The notes under the pieces were generated by a model. That model was not told where the DNA came from and ran no database searches. It saw nothing but the letters and a program-made list of their open reading frames with translations. A stretch of DNA of 64,000 nucleotides from Streptomyces sp. CB02400 (lineage in GTDB: Bacteria; Actinomycetota; Actinomycetes; Streptomycetales; Streptomycetaceae). This document shows, one piece after another, positions 50,217 to 59,110 of this stretch. Within the stretch, counting starts at the first letter, position 1. Every line of letters starts with the position of its first letter. The position numbers were made by a program, and so were the translations under genes. The stretch spans positions 51,892 through 115,891 of the forward strand of contig NZ_LIWB01000017.1 in assembly GCF_001905725.1 (NCBI RefSeq). Reading direction: 5' to 3'.

Positions 50217-51191
50217 TCAATGGGCGGACCCCGGCACCGGGGTGAGCAGGACCCCCTCGGTCATGAAGCGCTCCACGTTGCGCAGCACCAGATCGCCCAT
50301 GGCCTCGCGGGTCTCCCGGGTGGCGCTGGCGATGTGGGGGAGCAGGACCACCCGGTCCGAGTCCAGGAGCGCCCGCGGCACGTTCGGCTCGTCGGCGAAG
50401 ACGTCGAGCGCCGCTCCCGCGATCCGTCCTGCCTCCACCGCCGCGACCAGGGCGGATTCGTCGACGACGCTGCCCCGCGCGACGTTCACCAGATGGCCTT
50501 CGGGGCCGAGCGCGTCCAGTACCGCCGCCGACACCAGGCCCTCCGTGCCCGCGCCGCCGGCGACGGTAACGACGAGCGCGTCGCACGCCTCGGCCAACGC
50601 CCGCGCGGTGGGCAGGCGGCGGTACGGGACACCGGGCACCGGGACGCGCGAGCAGTACGCCACCTCCATGTCGAACCCCTCGAGCCGTCGCGCCACGGCC
50701 CGGCCGATGCGGCCCAGTCCGAGGACGCCGACCCGCTTCCCGCTCACCCGCGCGGCCGGCGGGAAGGGCGCGGTGCTCCAGTTGCCGGCCCGCACGTACC
50801 GGTCGGCCGCCGACATCCGGCGCATGACGTCGATCAGCGCGCCGACGGCGAGGTCGGCCACGCAGTCGGTGAGCACGTCCGGGGTGTTGCCGACGTCGAT
50901 GCCGCGCGCCCGGGCGCGGACCACGTCCGTGGTCTCGTGGCCGACGCCGAAGTGGACGATCGCGCCCAGTCTCGGCAGCGCGTCCATCAGGGCGTTCCCG
51001 ACCCCGAACCGCGCGCTGGTGACGGCGGCGACCACGTCCGCGCCGTGGTCGCGCAGGAAGCGGTCGGGGTCGGGCAGTTCGTGCAGACGCACCGTGTGGT
51101 GGCGCTCGGCCAGGGCCTGCTCCAGGCCGGGGAGCAGCGGGGACACCTGGAGCACGGTGGCCGGGGCGGTCGTGGTGCCGGGAGTGGGCAT
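50217..51191 (-). CDS. 2-hydroxyacid dehydrogenase (second copy)
   Basis: 324 aa; ATG at 51191 after AGGAG, with no coding support for the longer upstream frame. Substrate domain (AIVHFGVGHETTDVVRARAR, IDVGNTPDVLTDCVADLAVG), Rossmann RVGVLGLGRIGRAVARRLEG, VNVARGSVVDESAL and catalytic His in VVLLPHIASATRETR. It is GHRPR-like rather than close to the 48875 enzyme. First gene of the minus arm; gudD follows after 59 nt that carry the operator. Confidence 0.88.
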   Translation of the reverse strand: MPTPGTTTAPATVLQVSPLLPGLEQALAERHHTVRLHELPDPDRFLRDHGADVVAAVTSARFGVGNALMDALPRLGAIVHFGVGHETTDVVRARARGIDVGNTPDVLTDCVADLAVGALIDVMRRMSAADRYVRAGNWSTAPFPPAARVSGKRVGVLGLGRIGRAVARRLEGFDMEVAYCSRVPVPGVPYRRLPTARALAEACDALVVTVAGGAGTEGLVSAAVLDALGPEGHLVNVARGSVVDESALVAAVEAGRIAGAALDVFADEPNVPRALLDSDRVVLLPHIASATRETREAMGDLVLRNVERFMTEGVLLTPVPGSAH

Positions 51192-51628
51192 GTGATCTCC
51201 TGCCTGGGTCTGTGGGGCGGGACGCGCGGGTGGGGCAGGCGCGGCCCCGTGGGTGCCGTGGAAGGCGTCCGGGGCCACGCGGTCGTCGCGGCCGGGCGGC
51301 TCGGGCGTCGGCGCCGCGGCATGACGCCGGGCGTGGTGCCGTGGCATGGCGCCGGGCCGTCCGGCCGGTCGCGCCTCCGTGGTGTCCGGAGGGGCCGCCC
51401 GGCCGGTCGCGCCGCCGTGCCGGGCGGGGTGGTCGGCCGGGCCCGGAAGAGCCGGCCGCGCGAGGGACGCGGCACGGATCCGTTCCCGCGCATGTCTTGA
51501 CGCTGCCACGGTGCCGGTTTAGCTTCGGCGTTCACAGATGCGGACCGGGTACGCAAGTGTAGACAGCCTCTCGCAGTCGCCCGTACGTGGAACGCGACAC
51601 ACCAGCACTCACCGGAGACAGGCCGACG
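51192..51628. other. 437-nt divergent region between the two arms of the sugar-acid block
   Basis: No gene is supported. The left part is very GC-rich with short direct repeats (GGCATGACGCCGGGC at 51318 and a near copy at 51343; GGCCGGTCGCGCC at 51363 and 51401). The right part is more AT-rich and carries the motif GTGTAGACAGCC (51557-51568), 60 nt before the SBP start, so the transporter promoter should be here. The promoter for the minus-strand 51191 gene was not recognised. Confidence 0.5.
51557..51568. promoter_or_regulatory. Putative operator upstream of the sugar-acid transporter arm
   Basis: GTGTAGACAGCC shares 11 consecutive bases (TGTAGACAGCC) with the site at 50193-50203. Together they suggest co-regulation of uptake and catabolism by one regulator encoded elsewhere. 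Confidence 0.55.
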
Positions 51629-53221
51629 ATGAAGTTCTCCGTTTCCCCCCTTCCGCCCACCGGACGAAGGCGCCTCCGCGCGCCGACGGCGACACTCCTG
51701 GCGGGCACGGTGCTGCTGTCCAGCGGTTGCGCCGTGGCGGGCAGCGCCGCCGGTGACGCCGGCCGTGCCGACGGCCGCACCCTGCGGGTGGTGCTCACCC
51801 AGGAGCCACCGACCCTGGAACCCTGCGAGGCCTCGCTGACCGGCACCGGCGTCGTCGTCCGGTCCAACATCACCGAGCCCCTCGTCGAACGCGACCCCGA
51901 CTCCGGCGAACTGCACCCGCTGCTCGCCACCGGCTGGAAACAGACCGACGACCGCACCTGGACCTTCGACACGCGCGAGGGGGTGACCTTCCAGAACGGC
52001 GAGCCGTTCACCGCGCGGGACGCCGCCTTCTCCATCGACCGGGCCGTCAACTCCGACCTCGCCTGCAACGTCGAGGGCTATGTCTTCGGCGACGACGACC
52101 TGAAGGTCGAGGCGGAGAGCGACACCCGGCTGACCGTCACCACCGAGCAGCCCGACCCGATCCTGCCGCTGCGCCTGAGCTTCGTGGAGATCGTGCCGCG
52201 CACGACGAACGCCGAGGCCAAGGTCCGTATCCCCGTCGGCACCGGCCCCTACGCCGTCAGCTCCTGGCAGCCCGGAGCGGCGATCGACCTCAGCCGCTAC
52301 GACGGCTACTGGGGCGACGCCCCCGGCTTCCCCCGCGCCCGCTACGTCTGGCGCAGCGACGCCAGCGTCCGCGCCGCCATGATCGACAAGGGTGAGGCGG
52401 AGATCGCCGTGGCCCTCGACCCCATCGAGGCCGAGAAGGACACCACGGTCGCCTACCCCAACAACGAGACCACCGCGCTGCGGCTGGACGGCCGAGAGGC
52501 GCCGCTCGACGACATACGGGTACGCCGCGCCGTCGACCTGGCCGTGGACCGGGACGGCATCATCGACGCCCTGCTCGGCGGACTCGCCGAACCGGCCGGC
52601 CAACTGGTCCCGCCCGGAGTGGTGGGACACGACGAGGGGATCGAACCGACCCGGCAGAACGTGGAACGGGCCAAGGCCCTGATCGAGGAGGCCGAGGCCG
52701 ACGGCGTACCCGTCGACCGGCAGATCACCCTGGTCGCCCGCAACGGCATGTTCTCCGGGGTGTCGGAGACGGCCGAGGCGCTCCAGTACCAGATGCGGCA
52801 GATCGGGCTGAACGTCAAGGTCCGGATGGCGGACACCGCCACCCAGCTCCAGTACCAGCTCCGGCCGCTGCCCGAGAACGTCGGACCCATCGCCCTGCTG
52901 ATCATGCACGGCAACCAGGCCGGTGACGCGGCCTTCACCACGAGCCAGTACCTGCTGAGCGACGGACCTCAGTCCACCTTCGGCACCGAGGAGCTCGACC
53001 GGCGCATCGCCGACGCGGGCGCGCTCTCCGGCGAGCAGCGGCAGAAGGCCTTCGCCGGCCTGCTCGCGGACCAGAACAGGTCGGTCGTCCAGTACGCCCA
53101 CCTGGCCCACATGAGCGGACTGCTCGGCCTGTCACCGTCCATCCGGTACGAGCCGAACTCCGCCACCGGCGACGAGATGCGGCTGGCAGAGGTCGGCCCG
53201 GCGAAGGCGGGACAGCACTGA
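51629..53221 (+). CDS. ABC transporter substrate-binding lipoprotein (SBP family 5) of the sugar-acid block
   Basis: 530 aa; ATG at 51629. The signal is Arg-rich (TGRRRLRAP), hydrophobic, and ends LLSSGCAVAG with the lipobox Cys at about residue 32. Family-5 motifs: LTQEPPTLEPCEASLTG, WTFDTREGVTFQNGEPFTA, VPVGTGPYAV-like RIPVGTGPYAVSSWQPG, and VRRAVDLAVDRDGIIDALLG. The family is best known for peptides but also carries sugars, opines and nickel. The cluster context suggests an aldarate or a conjugate of one. Confidence 0.9.
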   Translation: MKFSVSPLPPTGRRRLRAPTATLLAGTVLLSSGCAVAGSAAGDAGRADGRTLRVVLTQEPPTLEPCEASLTGTGVVVRSNITEPLVERDPDSGELHPLLATGWKQTDDRTWTFDTREGVTFQNGEPFTARDAAFSIDRAVNSDLACNVEGYVFGDDDLKVEAESDTRLTVTTEQPDPILPLRLSFVEIVPRTTNAEAKVRIPVGTGPYAVSSWQPGAAIDLSRYDGYWGDAPGFPRARYVWRSDASVRAAMIDKGEAEIAVALDPIEAEKDTTVAYPNNETTALRLDGREAPLDDIRVRRAVDLAVDRDGIIDALLGGLAEPAGQLVPPGVVGHDEGIEPTRQNVERAKALIEEAEADGVPVDRQITLVARNGMFSGVSETAEALQYQMRQIGLNVKVRMADTATQLQYQLRPLPENVGPIALLIMHGNQAGDAAFTTSQYLLSDGPQSTFGTEELDRRIADAGALSGEQRQKAFAGLLADQNRSVVQYAHLAHMSGLLGLSPSIRYEPNSATGDEMRLAEVGPAKAGQH

Positions 53222-53222
53222 C

Positions 53223-54152
53223 ATGGTCACCTTTCTGCGCAAACGCATCCTCTCCAGCGCCGTCCCCCTGGTGTGCGTGGTGCTGGGCGTGTTCTTCCTG
53301 GCCCGGATGACCGGCAACCCGGTCGACCTCTACCTCCCGCTGAGCGCCACCGCCGAACAGCGCGCGGAGTTCTCCGCCGCGCAGGGCTTCGACCTCTCCG
53401 TCCCGGCCCAGCTCTGGAACTACCTCGTCGACGCCGCCCACCTGGACTTCGGCACCTCGCTGCGGACCGGGCAGTCCGCCACCGAGATGGTCTTCGACGC
53501 CTTCCCCGTCACCCTCCAGCTCGCCGGCGTCACCATGCTCCTCGCGATCACCGGAGCGGTGTTGATCGGCAGCCTGGCCGCCTACCGGCCCAACTCCCTG
53601 GTCGACCGGATCGCCAGCCTGCTGTCGATGACGGCCGCCAGCATCCCCGACTTCTGGTTCGCCGTCATGGGCGTCCTCGTCTTCGGCGTCAGCCTCGACC
53701 TGCTGCCCACCTCCGGCACCCTCGGCGGGCCCGAGATCTGGGTGCTGCCCGTCGCGACCCTGCTGATCCGCCCGTTCGGCGTGCTCGTCCAGGTGGTGCG
53801 CGGCAGCATGGTCTCCGCGCTCTCCGCGCCCTACGTCAAGATCGCCCGCGCCAAGGGCGCCACACCCCGCCGGGTGATCTTCGGCCACGCCCTGCGCAAC
53901 GCCGTGACGCCGGTGCTGACCGTCGCCGGCGACCTGACCGTGGGCCTGGTCAACGGCGCCGTCATCGTCGAGACGATCTTCGGCTGGCCCGGCATCGGCA
54001 AACTCATGATCGACTCCATCCTCCAGCGCGACTTCGCGGTCCTCCAGGCCGCCGTCCTGATGACCGCGGTGACGATCTTCGCGCTGAACATCCTCGTCGA
54101 CGTCTGCCACGCGCTGACCGACCCCCGAGTACGTCAGGCGGTACCGGCGTGA
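53223..54152 (+). CDS. ABC transporter permease (DppB type)
   Basis: 309 aa, starting 1 nt after the SBP stop. First helix RILSSAVPLVCVVLGVFFLA, six segments in all; EAA loop YVKIARAKGATPRRVIFGHA at about 205-224 and the DppB-typical VIVETIFGWPGIGKLM. Its stop overlaps a GTG that opens the next frame at 54149. Confidence 0.92.
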   Translation: MVTFLRKRILSSAVPLVCVVLGVFFLARMTGNPVDLYLPLSATAEQRAEFSAAQGFDLSVPAQLWNYLVDAAHLDFGTSLRTGQSATEMVFDAFPVTLQLAGVTMLLAITGAVLIGSLAAYRPNSLVDRIASLLSMTAASIPDFWFAVMGVLVFGVSLDLLPTSGTLGGPEIWVLPVATLLIRPFGVLVQVVRGSMVSALSAPYVKIARAKGATPRRVIFGHALRNAVTPVLTVAGDLTVGLVNGAVIVETIFGWPGIGKLMIDSILQRDFAVLQAAVLMTAVTIFALNILVDVCHALTDPRVRQAVPA

Positions 54153-54166
54153 GCGAAGGAAGCATC

Positions 54167-55144
54167 ATGACCACAGCGGAGACCACCACCGCGGACGGGC
54201 GCGAGGACGCCCCGGAGTCCGCCCCCGTCCGGAAGAGCCCGCCGCGCTGGTGGCGGCTGCTCGGCCGGGACCGGGCCGCCGCCGTCGGAGCCGTCGTCCT
54301 GAGCCTGGTTGTCCTGGTCGCCCTCTTCGGCCGGCTGTTCATCGGCGACCACGCACAGCGCCAGGACCTGGACGCCTCCCTGCGGGCGCCCTCCCTGAGC
54401 GACGGCTTCCACGGACTGCTCGGCACCGACGTCCTAGGGCGCAGCGTGCTGGCCCGGCTGATCGACGCGGCGGCCACCACCCTGTCCGTGGCCGTCCCCG
54501 CGGTGCTCTGCTCCCTGGTGATCGGATCGGCGATCGGCCTGTGGGCCGGCTACCACGGGGGCCGCCGGGAGAGCGTGGCGATGCGCGTCGCCGACGTCAT
54601 CCTCAGCTTCCCCTCGCTGCTCATCGCGGTCGTCGTGCTGTACGTCTTCTCGCCCTCCGCGACGAACATCGTGCTGATCCTCGCCGTGGCCCGCATCCCG
54701 GTCTACCTGCGCACCTCCCGCGCGGAGGCGGCCGAGCTGCGCAGCCGCCTGTTCGTCGACGCGGCCCGCACCTTCGGCACCCCCAGCCGGAGCATCATCT
54801 ACCGGCACATCCTGCCGATCGCCCTGCCGACGCTGCTGACGGTCGCCACCCTCGACTTCTGCTTCGTGATGCTCACCGAGTCCTCGCTGAGCTTCCTGGG
54901 CATCGGCATCCAGCCCCCGGACGTCAGCTGGGGCCTGATGGTCGCGCAGGGCCGGCAGTACCTCCAGACCGCCTGGTGGATCACGGTCCTGCCCGGACTG
55001 GCCATCGTGCTCACCACCGTGTCCGCCACGGTGCTCGCCGCCTGGGCCCGCATCGCCACCGACCCCGCCCAGCGCTGGCGTCTGACGCTGCCCCGCAAGC
55101 GCCGCGGAGCCTCCGCCGCCGTCCCCCCGGAGATGATCCCGTGA
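54167..55144 (+). CDS. ABC transporter permease (DppC type)
   Basis: 325 aa. ATG at 54167 is preferred over GTG 54149 because AAGGA precedes it by about 7 nt. The acidic N-terminus is followed by a helix VGAVVLSLVVLVALFG, loop LLGTDVLGRSVLARLIDAA, EAA loop FVDAARTFGTPSRSIIYRHI and the C-terminal SFLGIGIQPPDVSWGLMV signature. It is coupled to the ATPase gene by GTGA at 55141. Confidence 0.92.
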   Translation: MTTAETTTADGREDAPESAPVRKSPPRWWRLLGRDRAAAVGAVVLSLVVLVALFGRLFIGDHAQRQDLDASLRAPSLSDGFHGLLGTDVLGRSVLARLIDAAATTLSVAVPAVLCSLVIGSAIGLWAGYHGGRRESVAMRVADVILSFPSLLIAVVVLYVFSPSATNIVLILAVARIPVYLRTSRAEAAELRSRLFVDAARTFGTPSRSIIYRHILPIALPTLLTVATLDFCFVMLTESSLSFLGIGIQPPDVSWGLMVAQGRQYLQTAWWITVLPGLAIVLTTVSATVLAAWARIATDPAQRWRLTLPRKRRGASAAVPPEMIP

Positions 55145-56151
55145 CGACCACATCCGCACCCGCTCCGTCCGCCGCCGACCCGGCCCTCGACGTCGAAGGG
55201 CTGTGCGTGGACCTGAGCACGGCCTCCGGGACGGTGCGCGCCGTGGACGGCGTCAGCTTCAGCGTCCGCCGCGGCCGCACCCTGGCCCTGCTCGGCGAGT
55301 CCGGCTGCGGCAAGTCGATGACCGCGCTGTCGGTCGTGGGACTGCTCGACCCCGCCGCCTCCGTGACCGGAGGCGCCGTACGGGTCAGGGGCGAGGACAT
55401 CCTGCGGCTCAGCCCGGCCGAGCGCCGCAGACTGGCCGGCCCCGTCCTGTCGATCGTCTTCCAGGACGCCCTGACCGCCCTCAACCCGGTGCAGCCCGTG
55501 GGCCGGCAGATCGGAGAGCCGTTCCGCATCCACCGCGGACTCTCCCGGCGCGAGGCCCGGGAGAAGGCGATCGAGCTGATGACCCGCGTCGGCATCCCCG
55601 AGCCGAGGCAGCGGGCCAAGTCCTACCCGCACCAGTTCTCCGGCGGCATGCGCCAGCGGCTGCTGATCGCGATGGCCGTCGCCCTCGACCCCGACGTGCT
55701 CATCGCCGACGAGCCGACCACCGCCCTCGACGTCACCGTGCAGGCCCAGATCATGCGGCTGCTGCGGGACCTCCAGGACGAACGGGACATGGCCGTCGTA
55801 CTGATCACCCACGACCTCGCCGTGGTCGCCCAGCGCGCCGACGACGTGGTCGTGATGTACGCCGGCACGGTCGTGGAGCAGGGCACGGTGCGCGAGGTCT
55901 TCGCCGCGCCCCGCCACCCCTACACCCGCGGACTGCTCGACTCCGTCCCCGAGGACGCCGAGCGCGGACAGCCGCTGCCCGCCGTCCCCGGCAGCCCGCC
56001 CGAGCTGAGCGCGGTGCCGTCCGGCTGTGTCTTCCAGGACCGCTGCCCGCTGGTGCGGGAGCGCTGCGTCCGGGAACGGCCGTCCCTGCGCGCCACCGGC
56101 GACGGACGTTCGGCCGCCTGTCACTTCTCCGAGGAGCTCGACCGTGACTGA
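55141..56151 (+). CDS. ABC transporter ATP-binding protein (DppD type)
   Basis: 336 aa; GTG at 55141 overlaps the permease stop. Walker [15 protein letters not shown]-loop [55 protein letters not shown]-terminal Cys cluster [20 protein letters not shown]. It works as a heterodimer with the next ATPase; their genes overlap by 8 nt. Confidence 0.94.
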   Translation: MTTTSAPAPSAADPALDVEGLCVDLSTASGTVRAVDGVSFSVRRGRTLALLGESGCGKSMTALSVVGLLDPAASVTGGAVRVRGEDILRLSPAERRRLAGPVLSIVFQDALTALNPVQPVGRQIGEPFRIHRGLSRREAREKAIELMTRVGIPEPRQRAKSYPHQFSGGMRQRLLIAMAVALDPDVLIADEPTTALDVTVQAQIMRLLRDLQDERDMAVVLITHDLAVVAQRADDVVVMYAGTVVEQGTVREVFAAPRHPYTRGLLDSVPEDAERGQPLPAVPGSPPELSAVPSGCVFQDRCPLVRERCVRERPSLRATGDGRSAACHFSEELDRD

Positions 56152-57187
56152 GTCCCGCACCACCACCGAGACCGCCGGGCCCCGGACCGGCGGACACCCG
56201 CCACTGCTGGAGGTCCGCGGTGTCACCAAGAGCTTCGGCAGCGGACGCCGCCGGCTGACCGCCCTGGACGGAGTGGACGTACGGCTCGGCCGGGGAGAGA
56301 CCCTCGGGCTCGTCGGCGAGTCCGGCTGCGGCAAGTCCACCCTCGCGCGGGTGCTGCTCGGGCTGGAACGGCCCGACGCGGGCACGGTCCGCTACGACGG
56401 TGTCGACCCGTTCGCCCTGCGCGGCAAGGAGCTGCTGAACTGGCGGCGGCGCGTCCAGATGGTCTTCCAGGACCCCTTCGCCTCGCTCAACGCCCGTATG
56501 TCGGCCGCCGATCTGATCGGCGAGCCCTGGCGCACCCACCGGGACGTCGTCCCCGACGCCAGGGCCCGCGAGAAGCGGATCCGTGAACTGCTGTCCCTGG
56601 TCGGGCTGCGGGAGAGCGACGCCCACCGCTACCCCAACGAGTTCTCCGGCGGACAACGCCAGCGCATCGGCATCGCCCGCGCGCTCGCCCTGGACCCCGA
56701 CCTCATCGTGTGCGACGAACCGGTCTCCGCCCTGGACCTGTCGGTGCAGGCCCAGGTCCTCAACGTGCTCTCCGAACTCCAGTCCCGGCTCGGCGTCGCG
56801 TACGTGTTCATCTCCCACGACCTGTCCGTGGTGCGGTACATCTCCGACCGGGTGACGGTGATGTACCTGGGCAAGGTCATCGAACACGGGGAGACCGAGG
56901 ACGTCTTCGACCGTCCCCAGCACCCCTACACCGCCGCGCTGATGTCGGCCGCACCGGTCCTGGACGCCTCCCGCGCCGCCCACGACCAGGAGATCCAGCT
57001 CAAGGGCGAGATCCCCTCGCCCTTCGACATCCCCTCCGGCTGCCGCTTCCGCACCCGCTGCCGGCACGCGGAGGACAAGTGCGCCACCGAGGCGCCCCCG
57101 CTCGTCGTACGCGAGTCCGAGGGCGACGGTGACGACCACACCGCCCTGTGCCACTTCCCCCTGGAGGCGCGGCCCGCGTGGGCATGA
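56144..57187 (+). CDS. ABC transporter ATP-binding protein (DppF type)
   Basis: 347 aa; GTG at 56144. Walker [75 protein letters not shown] and the Cys motif CRFRTRCRHAEDKC. Unlike the DppF-type protein at 20376 it has no repetitive tail, so that tail is a feature of the other system only. Its stop overlaps the next start (ATGA). Confidence 0.94.
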   Translation: MTESRTTTETAGPRTGGHPPLLEVRGVTKSFGSGRRRLTALDGVDVRLGRGETLGLVGESGCGKSTLARVLLGLERPDAGTVRYDGVDPFALRGKELLNWRRRVQMVFQDPFASLNARMSAADLIGEPWRTHRDVVPDARAREKRIRELLSLVGLRESDAHRYPNEFSGGQRQRIGIARALALDPDLIVCDEPVSALDLSVQAQVLNVLSELQSRLGVAYVFISHDLSVVRYISDRVTVMYLGKVIEHGETEDVFDRPQHPYTAALMSAAPVLDASRAAHDQEIQLKGEIPSPFDIPSGCRFRTRCRHAEDKCATEAPPLVVRESEGDGDDHTALCHFPLEARPAWA

Positions 57188-57903
57188 CCGGCGCGGAGTT
57201 CGTCCTGCTCTCCCTCACGGTGGGCGTCGGCGCGGTGCTCCAGGTGTCCGTCGGCTTCGGCCTGGGCATGATCGCCGCGCCGGTGTTCGCCGTGGTCGAC
57301 CCCACCCTGGCGCCACCGGTGGTGCTGCTGCTCGCCGCCGGGGTGACGGCGGCGGTGCTGGTGCGGGAGCGGGGCTCGGCGGATCTGCGCGGCTGCGGCT
57401 GGGCCCTCGTCGGACGGGTCCCGGGAGCGGCAGCGGGCGCGCTGCTCGTGGTGGCGCTGCCGGCGAAGTACCTCGCGCTGCTCATCGCCGGGGTGGTCCT
57501 CACCGGCGTCGCGGTGAGCGCGGCGGGGTACGTGCCCCGGGCTCGGCGCTCCTCGGTGTTCCTGGCCGGGATGGCGTCGGGGCTGATGGGCACGGCGACC
57601 TCCATCGGGGGCCCGCCGATGGCGATGGTGTGGCAGCGGCTGAGCGGGCCGCGGCTGCGGGCCACGATGAGCGCGTTCTTCCTGGCCGGCTCGCTGATGA
57701 GCCTGGTCGCGCTGGGTGCGGCGGGGGCGGTGGGCGCGCACACGTTCCAGCGCACGGTGCTGCTCGCGCCGGCGGCGGTCGTCGGCGTCCTGCTCGCCGG
57801 TCCGCTGACCCGGCGGCTGAACGCGCGCCACACACGTACGGCGGCCATGGCGCTCGCGGTCGCCGGTGCGGCGGGGCTGGTGGTACAGCAACTGAGGACT
57901 TAG
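57184..57903 (+). CDS. TauE/SafE (TSUP) family membrane permease
   Basis: 239 aa with about eight hydrophobic segments. N-terminal VGVGAVLQVSVGFGLGMIAA and the central ASGLMGTATSIGGPPMAMVW are the two-repeat TSUP signature. Members move sulfite, sulfonates or organic anions. ATG at 57184 overlaps the ATPase stop, so it is the last gene of the importer operon, an unusual partner for an aldarate pathway. The IS element begins 10 nt after its stop. Confidence 0.88.
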   Translation: MTGAEFVLLSLTVGVGAVLQVSVGFGLGMIAAPVFAVVDPTLAPPVVLLLAAGVTAAVLVRERGSADLRGCGWALVGRVPGAAAGALLVVALPAKYLALLIAGVVLTGVAVSAAGYVPRARRSSVFLAGMASGLMGTATSIGGPPMAMVWQRLSGPRLRATMSAFFLAGSLMSLVALGAAGAVGAHTFQRTVLLAPAAVVGVLLAGPLTRRLNARHTRTAAMALAVAGAAGLVVQQLRT

Positions 57904-57921
57904 GCGGCCTAAGACCGTGTC

Positions 57922-58365
57922 CTACGTGGTGAGGCGGATGAGTCGCTTGTAGCAGCACAGGGCGGCGGCGAGGCCGAGAAAGGCCAGGTAGTTGCGGGGA
58001 TCGCGTTCGTAGCGGGGGCTGAGCCGGCGGTAGCCGGACAGCCAGGACATGGTGCGCTCGATGACCCAGCGGCGTCGCCCTAATCGCTTGCTGGACTCGA
58101 TGCCCTTGCGGGCGATGCGCACGCCGATCCGCTTCCCGCGCAGCCATCTGCGCAGATCAGCCCGGTCGTAGGCCTTGTCGGCGTGCAGCCGCTGGGGCTT
58201 GAAGTACCGACCGCGATGGGGGTCGTGTCTCGTTTGGTGACCCTCCACCATCGGCTTCAGTCCTTCGCTGTCGTGGGTGTTGCCCGCGGAGACGCCGACG
58301 AGGAGGGGCAGTCCGTTCGCGTCCGACAGGACGTGCATCTTGGAACCCGGCTTGCCCCGGTCCAC
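57922..58365 (-). CDS. IS5-family transposase, C-terminal frame (orfB)
   Basis: 147 aa frame. DRGKPGSKMHVLSDANGLPL carries the first-half DDE region; the later Asp in RLHADKAYDRADLRRWL and the Glu in RRRWVIERTMSWLSGYRRLS complete the DDE pattern. It is read after a -1 shift from orfA; a GTG at 58365 could also start it independently. It includes one TTA Leu codon (in SSKRLGRRR), so translation may also depend on bldA tRNA. Confidence 0.88.
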   Translation of the reverse strand: MDRGKPGSKMHVLSDANGLPLLVGVSAGNTHDSEGLKPMVEGHQTRHDPHRGRYFKPQRLHADKAYDRADLRRWLRGKRIGVRIARKGIESSKRLGRRRWVIERTMSWLSGYRRLSPRYERDPRNYLAFLGLAAALCCYKRLIRLTT

Positions 58366-58739
58366 GGGGCTCGGACCTGTGTGTTCGCCCCTTTTTTAGC
58401 CCTCACGTGGGCGGTGTCGAGCACGACGCGGGTGACGTCGAGAAGGCCGGCGTCGTCGAGCCGGTGCAGCACGGCCTCGTGCAGCCGGCCCCAGACACCG
58501 GCTCTGGACCAGATGAGGAACCGCCGATGGGCGGTCGACTTCGAGACGCCGAAGCAAGGTGGCAACGCACGCCAGGAGCAGCCGGACACCAGCACGTAGA
58601 TGATCGCGGCGAACAGCGTCTCATCAGGCGTGTCCTGCGTTCCCCCGCCCTGCGGCCGCACCTTCGACGGAGGGATCAGCGGCTTCGCGATCTCCCACAA
58701 CCCGTCCGGAACAATCCAACTCCACGTACCCCGCCCCAT
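58257..58739 (-). CDS. IS5-family transposase, N-terminal frame (orfA)
   Basis: 160 aa frame starting MGRGTWSWIVPDGLWEIAKP. SGCSWRALPPCFGVSKSTAH and HRRFLIWSRAGVW are the IS5 helix-turn-helix region, and VVLDTAHVRAKK holds the first catalytic Asp. A slippery A6G run (minus strand, 58397-58391) follows; a -1 shift there continues as KKRGEHTGPSPVDRGKPGSK into orfB. Beyond that point this frame is non-functional. Confidence 0.88.
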   Translation of the reverse strand: MGRGTWSWIVPDGLWEIAKPLIPPSKVRPQGGGTQDTPDETLFAAIIYVLVSGCSWRALPPCFGVSKSTAHRRFLIWSRAGVWGRLHEAVLHRLDDAGLLDVTRVVLDTAHVRAKKGANTQVRAPWTGASRVPRCTSCRTRTDCPSSSASPRATPTTAKD

Positions 58740-58911
58740 GCCGAGTTCAACGACGCCTCACCACATAGGACACGGTCTAAGTACCTCCTAAGGTCCCGTG
58801 CCGGCCGGAAGATACGGAACCCTCCCGATGTGGCGGACCCGCCTCGGAGACGAAGGTGGAGACATCGCAGAAAGCGATGACCGACACCGACTCCTCCGGG
58901 GGGAACACACC

Positions 58912-59076
58912 ATGTTCGAGTACGCGCTCCACCGACTCCACCACGACGACCTCGTCCGCCAGGGGGAGGAGCACCGTCTGGCCCGGGAAGCCACCCGCCT
59001 CCGCCGCACCACCGCTCCCCGAGACACCGAGGCGGAAAGCCATCCCCGCCGCCACTGGTTCGCCCGAGCCGCGTAA
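58912..59076 (+). CDS. Small basic protein (54 aa)
   Basis: ATG at 58912 after CGGGGGGA. The sequence MFEYALHRLHHDDLVRQGEE, HRLAREATRLRRTTAPRDTE and the end RHWFARAA form a charged His/Arg-rich helix. It resembles small proteins common in streptomycetes, but no domain is recognised. It is the first host gene after the IS element. Confidence 0.6.
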   Translation: MFEYALHRLHHDDLVRQGEEHRLAREATRLRRTTAPRDTEAESHPRRHWFARAA

Positions 59077-59110
59077 CCGCGGGGCGGCGACCGCACGGGG
59101 GTCGGCCGCC

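Larger units (their letters stand above)
57913..58777 (-). mobile_element. IS5-family insertion sequence, 865 bp
   Basis: Ends are near-perfect inverted repeats: left GACCGTGTCCTACGTGGTGA, right (minus strand) GACCGTGTCCTATGTGGTGA. Flanking TAA on both sides (57910-57912, 58778-58780) is a 3-bp target duplication. Two overlapping reading frames encode a DDE transposase expressed by frameshift. Size, TSD and two-ORF design fit the IS427/ISL2-like groups of IS5. It inserted between the TSUP gene and the next gene without breaking a recognisable gene. Confidence 0.9.

Noticed and set aside
51192-51509. 106-residue N-terminal extension of the 2-hydroxyacid dehydrogenase
   Set aside because: It is Pro/Ala/Arg-rich, does not resemble the family, and AGGAG precedes the internal ATG at 51191.
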